DNA of 7,513 nucleotides, from contig CAYNLG010000119.1 of NCBI GenBank assembly GCA_964397995.1, positions 1 to 7,513 of the forward strand, written 5' to 3'. Under the pieces are notes generated by a model. The model did no database searches, was not told the DNA's origin, and worked only from the letters and a program-made list of their open reading frames with translations. Positions 1 through 6,967 of this stretch are shown piece after piece. The stretch is from CAYNLG01 sp964397995. Lineage in GTDB: Bacteria > Planctomycetota > Phycisphaerae > FEN-1346. The translations under genes were made by a program, and so were the position numbers. Position 1 is the first letter of the stretch. The number at the start of each line of letters is the position of its first letter.

Positions 1-707
1 TCATCAACGAGAACGACACCGTCAGCGTGGACGAGATCCGTTTCGGCGACAACGACCTCCTGGCCGCCATGGTCACGAATCTCCTGAGCGCCGACCTGCT
101 GGTGCTGCTGACGACCGTCGACGGCCTCTACCGCGACGCCGCCCGGACCGACCGCTACGACGTGGTCGACGACCTCGAAACCGCCGCCGCGTCGGTCGAC
201 GGATCGCGGTCCGCCCTCGGGACAGGCGGCATGGCGTCGAAGCTGGAGGCCGTGGCGAACGTTCTGGCCGCCGGCGAGATGGCCGCCATCGCCGACGGAC
301 GCCGGCCGGACGTCCTGACCGACCTCCTCGCGGGCAAACCGGTCGGGACCCTGTTCCTGCCGACGACGGGCAAGGTGAGCGCGCGGCGGCGGTGGATCGG
401 TCTGACGCGGGCGCCCCGCGGGACGCTCCGCGTCGATGCCGGCGCCGCCCGGGCCGTCACCGCCCGCAAGAGCCTCCTGGCCATCGGCGTCACCGCGGTC
501 GAGGGCCGCTTCGAGGCCGGCGACGTCGTCATCGTGGCCGACCCCGACGGCCGCGAGATCGCCCAGGGCATGACCAACTACCCCGCCCGCGACCTCGCCC
601 GCATCAAGGGCCTCCGCACCGACCAGGTCGCCCAGGTCCTCGGCGGCTGCCCCTACGACGAGGTCATCCACGCCGACGACCTCGTCCTCACCGGCTCGGG
701 GGGATGA
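1..707 (+). CDS. proB: Glutamate 5-kinase, 3' part with PUA domain (partial, 5' end outside window)
   Basis: Glutamate 5-kinase phosphorylates the gamma-carboxyl of L-glutamate with ATP, the first step of proline synthesis, in the cytosol. The frame is open from base 3 and gives 234 residues; the N-terminal part of the kinase domain lies outside the window. Visible family motifs are the start INENDTVS followed by FGDNDLLAAMV, then LLTTVDGLY, and the GTGGMASKLEA segment near base 220, all typical of the amino acid kinase fold as seen in ProB. After VGTLFLP (about residue 120) comes a C-terminal region of about 100 residues (RGTLRVDAGAARAV to the end) that fits a PUA domain, present in E. coli ProB and absent from shorter ProB forms. 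The frame is unbroken. The stop at 705-707 lies inside the 3' end of the convergent comEC gene. Its promoter and upstream neighbours are not visible. Identification is secure. Confidence 0.95.
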   Translation, partial: INENDTVSVDEIRFGDNDLLAAMVTNLLSADLLVLLTTVDGLYRDAARTDRYDVVDDLETAAASVDGSRSALGTGGMASKLEAVANVLAAGEMAAIADGRRPDVLTDLLAGKPVGTLFLPTTGKVSARRRWIGLTRAPRGTLRVDAGAARAVTARKSLLAIGVTAVEGRFEAGDVVIVADPDGREIAQGMTNYPARDLARIKGLRTDQVAQVLGGCPYDEVIHADDLVLTGSGG

Positions 708-3222
708 CGGTCCGGGCGCGCGGCCCGTCGGGGGCGAGCGTCACCGTCACCGCGCCGACGTCCGCCGTGTTCAGGCACCGCACGCCGCGCTCCTCCAGCC
801 ACGCCGTCGCCGCCGTCCCGCTCGCCCGCCGGCCGGACGAGATAATGGCCAGCTCCGCCTCCAGCGCGGCCGCCAGGTCGGCCGTGGCCTCGGGCGCCGC
901 GCCGTGGTGAGGCCACAGGAAGACGTCCGCCCGCAGGTCCGGCGCCGCCCGCACGAGGCCCCGCATCGCCGGCGGCTCGATGTCGCCGGTCAGCAGCAGC
1001 CGCGTGCCCCCCGCGTCCGCCACGTCCAGCACCAGCGACCCGTCGTTGATGCACTCGGTCCGCGAGGCGCGGCCGCGCGGCCACACGCAGCGGAGGGCCG
1101 TGTCGCCCGCGCCGGCCAGCCGGTCGCCCGAACCCATGAACGTCACCTCGATGCCGCGCTCCCGCAGCGCCGCCACCACCGCGTCATCGACCGACAGCCC
1201 CCGCCGCAGGAACGTCGGCGGCACGTACACCCGGCGCAGGCCGAAACGGTCGGCGATCGGCAGCAGGTCCTTGAAGTGGTCGAAGTGGGGGTGGCTGATG
1301 ACGGCGGCGTCGAGGCGCTCGACCCCGCGGGCCCAGAGCGCCGGCGCGATGGCGGCCTCCGCCGCCCCCGCGTGCGCCGTCGGCGAGCCGCAGTCGTAGA
1401 GCAGCGTGTGGCCGCTGGGGGTCTCCAGGAGCGTCGCGAGGCCGCTGCCGACGGCGACGACGGTCGCCCGCACGTGGCGCGGCGGGCGGTGGCCGGTCGT
1501 CCAGACGAACCCCGCCGCCGCCACCAGCGCCGCCACCGTCAGCCGCCGCTTCGGGACCCCCAGCCGCTCGCGCGCGACCCAGGCCGCCAGCAGCGCATAG
1601 AGGACCACAAGCCAGGCGGCCCCGAAGTCGGCCACGTGGAAGTGCCCGCCCGGCACGGCCGCCAGCCCCCGCACGACGCCGGCCACCGCCCGGGCCGCTC
1701 CGTCCGGCACCGCCGCCACCACGTCCGCCACGTGCCCCGAGACCCAGCCGACGGCCACCAGGGCCATGCCGCCCGCGAGCATGACGAAGACCAGCGGCGC
1801 GAGCAGCACGCTCGCGACGGGAGCCAGCCACGCCACCAGGTGCGTGGTGTGGGCGATCAGCGGCACGCTTACCAGCGACGCCGCCAGCGTAATCGCCGCC
1901 GTCCGCCGCGCCCACCGCAGCAGGACATACCCGCGGCCGCCGGCGGCGTCCATGAGGCGCTCGGCCTCCGGGTCGGCCCGGAAGACCGACGTCTCCAGCT
2001 TCGGCACGAGCCAGACCAGCGCGAGCACCACGCCGAACGACATCTGGAACCCCAGCGAAAAGAGGTCCGCCGGCCGCACCAACAACACGATCACCGCCGC
2101 CGTCGCCAGGCTGTTCAGGCGCAGCGGCTGCCGCGCCGTCATCCACCCCGCACAGAGGACCCAGACCAGGATGGCGGCCCGCAGGACCGAGGGCTTGAGT
2201 TCGGTCATCAGGGCATAGACGAGCACCACAGCCGCCACCGCCACCGCCGTCGGTCGCCGCCCCAGCCCAAGGAGCCGCGCCAGCGCCAGCACCACGCCCG
2301 CGACGAGCCCGACGTGCAGGCCCGAGACGGCCAGGTAGTGCCCCGTGCCGCTCGCCAGGAACGCCTCCTGGATGGGCGTGGCCTGGGCGTCGCCGTCTTC
2401 GTCGCCGAGGGCCACGAGGTCGCGGCGGCCGAACATGACGGCCGAGACGACCGCGCGGCCCTCGGCGCTCGGGATGCGGTCCAGCCGCGCCAGGCCCCAC
2501 CGGCGGACCGCCCCGACGGCCGCCAGCACCGGCTCGGCCCCGCGCCGCGTCACGCGGACGGCCTCCCAGTGGTCCGTCCGCATCGACGCCCCCACCCCCT
2601 GCCGCGCGAGGTACCGGCCGACGTCGAACGCCCCCGGGTTCGCGGGAGGCAGGAAGCCCCGGACGATGCCGACGACCCGCACGCGGTCCCCCAGCCGCAC
2701 CGGCGGCCCGCCGCCGGCGTCGGCCGGCATCGGCCCCCGGACCGTCAGGCTGACCGTGCCCGTCAGGGGTACCGCGCGGCCGCCGACGTCCGCCCGCTCG
2801 GCCCGCAGCCGGACCGACGTCCGCTCGTAGTACGGGAGCGTCGGCAGGAAGACGTCGGCGGGGGGCGGGTAGCGGCGCGGCGACCGGATCACGATGCCCT
2901 CGAGGGTGACGATGCGCGGCCCGGCGGCGGCCAGGCGCGCGACGTCGCGCGGCCCGGGCCGCGTCGCGTCGGCATACCGCGCGGCCGCCACGGCCGCCAG
3001 CATCGCGAGCACCAGGGCCGTGCCCGCGCCGAAACGGTCGCCGCCCCGGCCGCGCCGCACGTGAAGCACCAGCCACGCCCCGCCGGCCGCGGCCGCGAGC
3101 GCCGCCCAGACCGAGGGTCCGCCCCCGGCCGCGTCCGCCGCCAAAATCCCCGCGATGACCGCCCCCGCCACGGGCACCATCGGCTGGTACCGCCACGGGG
3201 CCGGGCTCGCGGGGCCGGTCAT
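688..3222 (-). CDS. comEC: ComEC/Rec2-type DNA internalization protein with C-terminal metallo-beta-lactamase domain
   Basis: ComEC forms the inner-membrane channel through which single-stranded DNA enters during natural transformation. The predicted protein has 844 residues, close to full-length family members. The N-terminal part (about 14-210) has membrane segments and a soluble OB-like region ending in ANPGAFDVGRYLARQGV, a typical ComEC segment. The Competence domain (about 255-550) is strongly hydrophobic and carries SGTGHYLAVSGLHVGLVAG (291-309) and FSLGFQMSFGVVLAL. The C-terminal domain (about 584-835) has metal-ligand motifs HPHFDH (644-649), NDGSLVL (726-732), TGD (D747) and PHHGA (771-775), so it looks intact. 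The ATG overlaps the upstream deacylase stop by 4 bp (ATGA), which sets the start and implies translational coupling; no strong Shine-Dalgarno is seen. There is no Cys before residue 357, so the N-terminal disulfide described for B. subtilis ComEC cannot form. The long open frame upstream of this ATG is a GC-rich shadow inside the deacylase gene. Confidence 0.93.
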   Translation of the reverse strand: MTGPASPAPWRYQPMVPVAGAVIAGILAADAAGGGPSVWAALAAAAGGAWLVLHVRRGRGGDRFGAGTALVLAMLAAVAAARYADATRPGPRDVARLAAAGPRIVTLEGIVIRSPRRYPPPADVFLPTLPYYERTSVRLRAERADVGGRAVPLTGTVSLTVRGPMPADAGGGPPVRLGDRVRVVGIVRGFLPPANPGAFDVGRYLARQGVGASMRTDHWEAVRVTRRGAEPVLAAVGAVRRWGLARLDRIPSAEGRAVVSAVMFGRRDLVALGDEDGDAQATPIQEAFLASGTGHYLAVSGLHVGLVAGVVLALARLLGLGRRPTAVAVAAVVLVYALMTELKPSVLRAAILVWVLCAGWMTARQPLRLNSLATAAVIVLLVRPADLFSLGFQMSFGVVLALVWLVPKLETSVFRADPEAERLMDAAGGRGYVLLRWARRTAAITLAASLVSVPLIAHTTHLVAWLAPVASVLLAPLVFVMLAGGMALVAVGWVSGHVADVVAAVPDGAARAVAGVVRGLAAVPGGHFHVADFGAAWLVVLYALLAAWVARERLGVPKRRLTVAALVAAAGFVWTTGHRPPRHVRATVVAVGSGLATLLETPSGHTLLYDCGSPTAHAGAAEAAIAPALWARGVERLDAAVISHPHFDHFKDLLPIADRFGLRRVYVPPTFLRRGLSVDDAVVAALRERGIEVTFMGSGDRLAGAGDTALRCVWPRGRASRTECINDGSLVLDVADAGGTRLLLTGDIEPPAMRGLVRAAPDLRADVFLWPHHGAAPEATADLAAALEAELAIISSGRRASGTAATAWLEERGVRCLNTADVGAVTVTLAPDGPRARTVIPPSR

Positions 3223-4823
3223 GGCGCCGTCCGCCGCAGGACGCGGCCCGGGGTCGCGCCCGTGTGCGCCCCGGCGGCGACGACGCGCTCGCCGTTGACG
3301 AAGACGTGTTCGATGCCCGCCGGCGTCGCCCACGGGACGTCGTACGTCGCCCGGTCGGCAATCCGCGCCGGGTCGAAGACCACCAGGTCCGCCCACGCCC
3401 TCTCGGCCAGCCACCCCCGGCCGGCGAGGCCCAGCACCTCCGCCGGCAGCGCCGTCAGCCGCCGGATCGCCTCCGGCCAGTCCATCAGGCCCTCGTCGCG
3501 CACGTACGTCCCGAGGAACCGGCCGGCCGTCCCGTAGGCCCGGGGGTGCGGCCGGCCGCGCGGCACCGACCCCGGCTCGGGCAGGTCGCGCAGCCCGGCG
3601 TCCGAGCCGACCGCCACGAACGGCTCGGCCAGGAGCCTCCGCAGGTTCTTCTCGCTCATCGAGAAGTACGTGGCCGTGACCTGGGCGTCGCGGGCGACGA
3701 TCAGGTCGAAGGCCGCCTCCAGCGGCGGCCGCCCCACCTCCCGTGCATACGCCGCCAGCCGCATCCCCGACGGGTCCGGGCCGCCCCCGTCCGCCCCGCC
3801 GTCCGGCCCGACGGCGGCAATCAGGATGCGGTCCGCGTAGTCCGGCTCCGGGTGCTTCGCCTCGATCTCGGAAATGAGTACGCGGCGCGTCGCCGGGTCG
3901 CGCAAGCGCGCGAGCTCGGCCTCGCGGCCGCCGTCGAACGCCCGGTTCGGAAGCACGAGCGCGTCCAGGTCCGTCATGCTGGCCGTGTACGGATACCGGT
4001 CGGCCGTGACGGCCAGGCCCTCGTCGCGGGCGGCGCGGAGCCGGGCGATCGCCTCGGCCGCCTTGGGCCAGTTGCGGACGCCGCTGGCCTTCAGGTGGCT
4101 GAGCTGGCCCCGGGCCCCGGAGGTCCGGAGCACCGCGAGGAACTCCTCGACCGCCTCCAGGAGCCGGTCGCCCTCGTCGCGGATGTGGCTCGTGTAGTAG
4201 CCGCCCGCCCGGGCCACCACCGCCGCCAGGTCCGCCAGTTCCTCGACGTCGGCGGCAGCGCCCGGCGGGTAGATGAGGCCGGAGGAGAGGCCGAAGGCCC
4301 CGGCCTCCATGGCCACCTCCACGTGCCGCCGCATGGCCGCCCGCTCGTCGGCCGTGGCCGGGCGGCCGGCGTAGCCGACGACCGCGGCGCGGATCGCCCC
4401 GTGGCCCGCCAGCAGCGCCCGGTTGACGCTGGAGGGCGCGGCCTCGGCCCGCGCGAAGTAGCCGGCGGCGGTGGTCCAGTCGAGGTCGAGACCGTGGGGC
4501 GCCCACTCGGCGCGGCGGCGCTCCAGGAACTCGCCGGCCAGCGGGAACGGGCTCGCCCCGCAGTTGCCCGAGACGTCGGTCGTCACCCCGGCCAAGACCT
4601 TGCTCTCGGCCCGCGGATAGACGAAGGCCGCCAGTTCGCTGTGGCAGTGGATGTCGATGAAGCCGGGGGCAACGGCGAGGCCCGTCGCGTCGAGATCGTG
4701 CTCGGCCGGGGGCAGGTCGGGGGCGATGCGGACGATGCGGCCGCCCGAAAGGGCCAGGTCGGCCCGGCGAGCGCCGCCGGCGTCAAGAAGCCGGCCGCCC
4801 CGGATGGTCCAGTCGGAGGCCAT
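3219..4823 (-). CDS. N-acyl-D-amino-acid deacylase (D-aminoacylase family, amidohydrolase superfamily)
   Basis: Enzymes of this family hydrolyse N-acyl-D-amino acids to the D-amino acid and a carboxylate, using zinc in an amidohydrolase barrel. The 534-residue product starts with a small beta domain (WTIRGGRLLDAG) followed by GFIDIHCHSE. The metal-ligand set known from the Alcaligenes D-aminoacylase is visible: H59 and H61, C88 in GNCGA, H213 in SHIRDEGDR, H243 in LSHLK, and D408 in GSDAG. HPRAYGT (426-432) and the closing VFVNGERVV are also typical. A Gly/Asp-rich insert (about 339-353) partly explains the wide gap before D408. No signal peptide is seen, so it is probably cytoplasmic. The ATG at 4823 is chosen because AAGGGGGGG sits just upstream and family proteins begin with this strand; a GTG at 4862 would add 13 residues unlike the family. 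The acyl and side-chain preference (D-Glu, D-Asp or general) cannot be read from the sequence. Confidence 0.88.
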   Translation of the reverse strand: MASDWTIRGGRLLDAGGARRADLALSGGRIVRIAPDLPPAEHDLDATGLAVAPGFIDIHCHSELAAFVYPRAESKVLAGVTTDVSGNCGASPFPLAGEFLERRRAEWAPHGLDLDWTTAAGYFARAEAAPSSVNRALLAGHGAIRAAVVGYAGRPATADERAAMRRHVEVAMEAGAFGLSSGLIYPPGAAADVEELADLAAVVARAGGYYTSHIRDEGDRLLEAVEEFLAVLRTSGARGQLSHLKASGVRNWPKAAEAIARLRAARDEGLAVTADRYPYTASMTDLDALVLPNRAFDGGREAELARLRDPATRRVLISEIEAKHPEPDYADRILIAAVGPDGGADGGGPDPSGMRLAAYAREVGRPPLEAAFDLIVARDAQVTATYFSMSEKNLRRLLAEPFVAVGSDAGLRDLPEPGSVPRGRPHPRAYGTAGRFLGTYVRDEGLMDWPEAIRRLTALPAEVLGLAGRGWLAERAWADLVVFDPARIADRATYDVPWATPAGIEHVFVNGERVVAAGAHTGATPGRVLRRTAP

Positions 4824-4824
4824 G

Positions 4825-4833
4825 CCCCCCCTT
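4825..4833 (-). promoter_or_regulatory. Ribosome binding site deciding the deacylase start
   Basis: On the - strand AAGGGGGGG is followed by one C and then the ATG. AAGG pairs directly with the 16S tail and the following Gs can pair by G-U wobble, giving usable spacing of about 6 nt. The competing GTG at 4860-4862, three bases after the STAS stop, has only a weak GGA about 12 nt upstream. This supports the ATG start and leaves a 42-nt gap between the STAS and deacylase genes. Confidence 0.55.
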
Positions 4834-4865
4834 GCCCGGCCGGCGCCCGGTGGGTCAGACACGGC

Positions 4866-5225
4866 CTAGGCGTTCCAGGCCTCGAGCGCGGCGTTGCGGT
4901 TATTGTAGATGTCGAATACTGTGTCGAGCTTCGTGATTTGAAAGACTTCCATGATGTCGTCGTGGATGCCCGCGAGGCGAAGCTGGCCCCCCTGTTGGGC
5001 CACCCGCCGTTGCAGGCTCACCAGCATCCCCAGGGCGCTCGATGACAGGTACGTGACGTGCGAGAAGTCGAACAGGAACCGGTCGGTCTTGGCCTGGTCG
5101 ATGAAGTCCTTCAGGGCCGCCGTCATCCGCTCGATGGCCACCGCGTCCAGGATCTGGGCCTGCTGAAACACGACGACCTGCACACCGTCGACCTCGCGGG
5201 TCGAGAAGAACTCGTTCGATGCCAT
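4866..5225 (-). CDS. STAS-domain protein, anti-sigma-factor-antagonist type
   Basis: The 119-residue product is a single STAS domain, the fold of SpoIIAA/RsbV. Such proteins bind anti-sigma kinases and release a sigma factor or other partner when unphosphorylated (partner switching). Visible features are the first strand DGVQVVVF, the helix AVAIERMTAALKDFIDQA, the second strand FLFDFSHVTYL (50-60), the helix SSSALGMLVSLQRRVAQ starting at residue 61, and the later strand GGQLRLAG. The family motif D-S-S-G-L is here S-S-S-A-L (61-65): the two serines, including the one aligned with the SpoIIAA phosphosite (S63), are kept, while Asp and Gly are replaced by Ser and Ala. The start is secure: GGAGGA lies 4 nt before the ATG, and a promoter lies upstream. 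It is the first gene of the apparent STAS-deacylase-comEC unit. No partner kinase or sigma factor gene is in the window, so its target is unknown. Confidence 0.87.
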   Translation of the reverse strand: MASNEFFSTREVDGVQVVVFQQAQILDAVAIERMTAALKDFIDQAKTDRFLFDFSHVTYLSSSALGMLVSLQRRVAQQGGQLRLAGIHDDIMEVFQITKLDTVFDIYNNRNAALEAWNA

Positions 5226-5229
5226 GGCA

Positions 5230-5235
5230 TCCTCC
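5230..5235 (-). promoter_or_regulatory. Strong ribosome binding site of the STAS gene
   Basis: GGAGGA on the - strand, 4 nt (TGCC) before the ATG at 5223-5225. It sets the start of the STAS protein and rules out the long in-frame extension that runs antisense into the next gene. Confidence 0.8.
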
Positions 5236-5264
5236 GTCCGGGTTCGGTGCCACTCGGGCCGCGC

Positions 5265-5281
5265 CGCCGGCGGGGCCGGCG
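5265..5281 (-). promoter_or_regulatory. GC hairpin in the predicted 5' leader of the STAS transcript
   Basis: CGCCGGC-CCC-GCCGGCG forms a perfect 7-bp stem with a 3-nt loop. It lies between the predicted transcription start (about 5288) and the ribosome binding site. No U tract follows, so it is not an intrinsic terminator. It may stabilise the messenger or be chance in sequence this GC-rich. Confidence 0.25.
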
Positions 5282-5294
5282 ACCGATGCCGTGT

Positions 5295-5323
5295 ATTCTG
5301 CGGCGTGCGCCCCGGCGTGTCAA
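5295..5323 (-). promoter_or_regulatory. Predicted sigma70-type promoter for the STAS-deacylase-comEC unit
   Basis: On the - strand a perfect -35 box TTGACA (5318-5323) is followed by a 17-bp spacer and CAGAAT (5295-5300), which matches 4 of 6 bases of TATAAT including the key second A and last T. Transcription would start near 5288, giving a leader of about 62 nt before the STAS ATG. The AT-containing block stands out in the GC-rich surroundings. It lies in the only sizeable intergenic gap of the window and points at the STAS gene. Assignment is by consensus only. Confidence 0.6.
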
Positions 5324-5341
5324 CGAAAACGCGGGGCCGCG
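5324..5341 (-). terminator. Possible weak intrinsic terminator after the exported-protein gene
   Basis: Seven bases after the stop codon the - strand reads CGCGGCCCCGCG then TTTTCG. This is a 4-bp stem with a 4-nt loop (or 5 bp with a 2-nt loop) followed by four Ts. The stem is short and the T run brief, so termination would be partial at best and readthrough from mutS into the STAS unit is possible. Confidence 0.25.
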
Positions 5342-5347
5342 GGCCGG

Positions 5348-6967
5348 TCAGGGCGTGGGCGCCTCGGCCGCCTCGGCGCGCGCCGCCTCGCGGGCCGCCG
5401 CGAGCGCCCGCTCCGCCGGGCGCCTCAGGTGCAGCGACGACACCGGCGCCGTCTTCAGGATGAGAACGGCGATGCCGGCGGCCTCGCGGAGCGTGCCGTC
5501 GCGGCGAAGGCGGTCCATCCGCACCGCCAGGGCCGGCAGGAAGTACGGCTCGTCCGCGAGCACGGTCTCGGCCACGTCGTCGGCCAGCGCCGGGCGCCCC
5601 GCCCGCAGCGCAAAGTCGCACGTCTCGGCCCGCATCCCCAGCAGCCGCCCGTCCATCGCCCGGTTCCGCGCCGCCGCCGCCCCGCCCCCGAGGGCCCGCA
5701 GGCCCAGCTCCGGCCGCCCCAGCTTCAGCAGGTACCACGCGACCTGGCGGTAGTGCGGCCACAGGTCGGCCTCGAGTTCGCGGACGCGCAGCAGCGCCGC
5801 GAGCGCCGCCGCGTAGTCGTCCTCGACCAGCGCCGCCGCCATGGCCGCCCGGTACCGCTTCAGGCCCGCCTCGCGAGTCTCGAAGCCCTGGTACCGCGCC
5901 AGCCGCGCCCGCATATCCTCGCCCGTCACGGTCCGGAGGACGTCGAGCAGAGTTTCGGCGTCCTCGAGCGGCCCCGGCCCGAGGCGGTCGGCAACGCGGT
6001 CGACGACCGTGGCCCCGCCGACGTCGAGCAGGTGCGCCGCCTCGCGCGTCGCAAAGGCGACCCGGGCGCGGTGAAGGGCGTCCTCGGCCTCGAAGGGCGT
6101 CTCCACCTCAAGGTCCTCGCTCAGCCACCACCGCAGGTTGCAGTCGCGCTCCAGGGCGGCATGCGGGGCCGGGTCGTGGCCCGTGGCAAAGGCGTCGGCC
6201 GCCTCCCGCCCGAGCCGCGTCTCCAGCAGCCGCACCGTCATGGCACGGGCCATCCCGCCGCTGAACCACCGGACGTGCGGCGCCCGGGCACGCAGCCGCA
6301 CGTTCAGGATCGTGTGCTCCACCAGTTCGTGGGTCGCGACCCCCGGGTGCGGCCGCATCTGCTCCAGCGCCTCGAAGAGGCCGTCGATGGAGGGGGCGGC
6401 GTCGCGCCCGCGCAGCCCGACCGGGATGAGCAGGTCCACGGGCCCGTCCGGAGCCTGGCCGGTGGTCTCGATGTGGAGGCCGAAGGAGACGGTGTCGGTG
6501 GCGGCGTCGTAGGTGCAGTTCGGCAGCGCTCCGCCCCGGCGCATGTGGTCCTTGATGGTGGCCGCCCGGACAAGGTGGAAGGTGACACGGCCGGCGTCGT
6601 CGCCCCAGCGGACGGGCGGCTGGAGCCCCGCGAGGAGGATCCGTCGCTGGAGGGCGGCCGCCTCGGCGTCGGGCTCGGCACCCAGGAGCCGGTTGACGTC
6701 CGCCAGAAGCCGGTCGGCCCCGGCCCGCAGGGCGTCGATCCGGGCCAGCGCCGGCCCGTCCGCCGCCAGGAACGCCGCGTATTGCTCCCGCAGGTGCGGC
6801 ACCGCGCCGGCGAGGGCCTTCTCATAGAGGAGGGTCGAGCCGCAGACGGTCGTCCGCTCCAGGTCGAGCGCCGGCGCCGCCCGGGCCGCTCCTGGCGCAA
6901 GCAGAACCCCCACCGCCGCCAGCCACACGCCCCATCGCACGTCGCACGTCTTTCCCGGCCGGTTCAC
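5348..6967 (-). CDS. Exported protein with degenerate peptidase-MA-like region and TPR-like C-terminus
   Basis: I do not recognise this 539-residue protein as a named gene. The N-terminus has basic residues (R3, K6, R11), a hydrophobic stretch (about 12-26) and ARA-AP near residue 30, a good Sec signal peptide, so it is likely exported. Residues about 150-250 resemble a gluzincin (peptidase MA-like) layout: PNCTYDAATDTVSFG, then ATHELVEHTIL (211-221), then RWFSGGMARAM (233-243). In active relatives this is HExxH followed by W-[FL]-x-E-G-[LM]-A; here the second His is one position late (H213, E214, H218) and the later Glu is Gly (G237), so zinc peptidase activity is doubtful. The C-terminal part (about 370-535) is helical, Ala/Leu/Arg-rich and TPR-like (ALLRVRELEADLWPHYRQVAWYLLKLG), with no clear consensus repeats. 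The GTG start overlaps the mutS stop (GTGA) and follows AAGGAGG; the next Met is residue 142. Confidence 0.75.
   Translation of the reverse strand: MNRPGKTCDVRWGVWLAAVGVLLAPGAARAAPALDLERTTVCGSTLLYEKALAGAVPHLREQYAAFLAADGPALARIDALRAGADRLLADVNRLLGAEPDAEAAALQRRILLAGLQPPVRWGDDAGRVTFHLVRAATIKDHMRRGGALPNCTYDAATDTVSFGLHIETTGQAPDGPVDLLIPVGLRGRDAAPSIDGLFEALEQMRPHPGVATHELVEHTILNVRLRARAPHVRWFSGGMARAMTVRLLETRLGREAADAFATGHDPAPHAALERDCNLRWWLSEDLEVETPFEAEDALHRARVAFATREAAHLLDVGGATVVDRVADRLGPGPLEDAETLLDVLRTVTGEDMRARLARYQGFETREAGLKRYRAAMAAALVEDDYAAALAALLRVRELEADLWPHYRQVAWYLLKLGRPELGLRALGGGAAAARNRAMDGRLLGMRAETCDFALRAGRPALADDVAETVLADEPYFLPALAVRMDRLRRDGTLREAAGIAVLILKTAPVSSLHLRRPAERALAAAREAARAEAAEAPTP

Noticed and set aside
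904..3537. 877-codon open frame on the + strand, antisense to comEC
   Set aside because: Its product is Arg/Pro/His/Gln-rich low complexity with no recognisable domain, and it mirrors a well-supported ComEC frame. Long antisense frames are expected when third positions are nearly all G or C.
3223..4506. In-frame upstream extension of comEC giving a 1272-residue protein
   Set aside because: The extension is a Gly/Arg/Pro-rich shadow inside the deacylase gene; the ATGA overlap gives a natural ComEC start at 3222.
4824..4862. GTG start at 4862 adding 13 residues to the deacylase, with a seven-G run that could slip
   Set aside because: The extra residues do not resemble the family N-terminus and the ribosome binding site is weak. 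With the ATG start the G run lies in the ribosome binding site, not in the reading frame. It is a single short homopolymer in GC-rich sequence.
5226..5762. N-terminal extension of the STAS protein to 298 residues
   Set aside because: The extra part lies over the exported-protein gene in another frame and crosses the promoter; the GGAGGA-ATG at 5225 gives a normal-length STAS protein.
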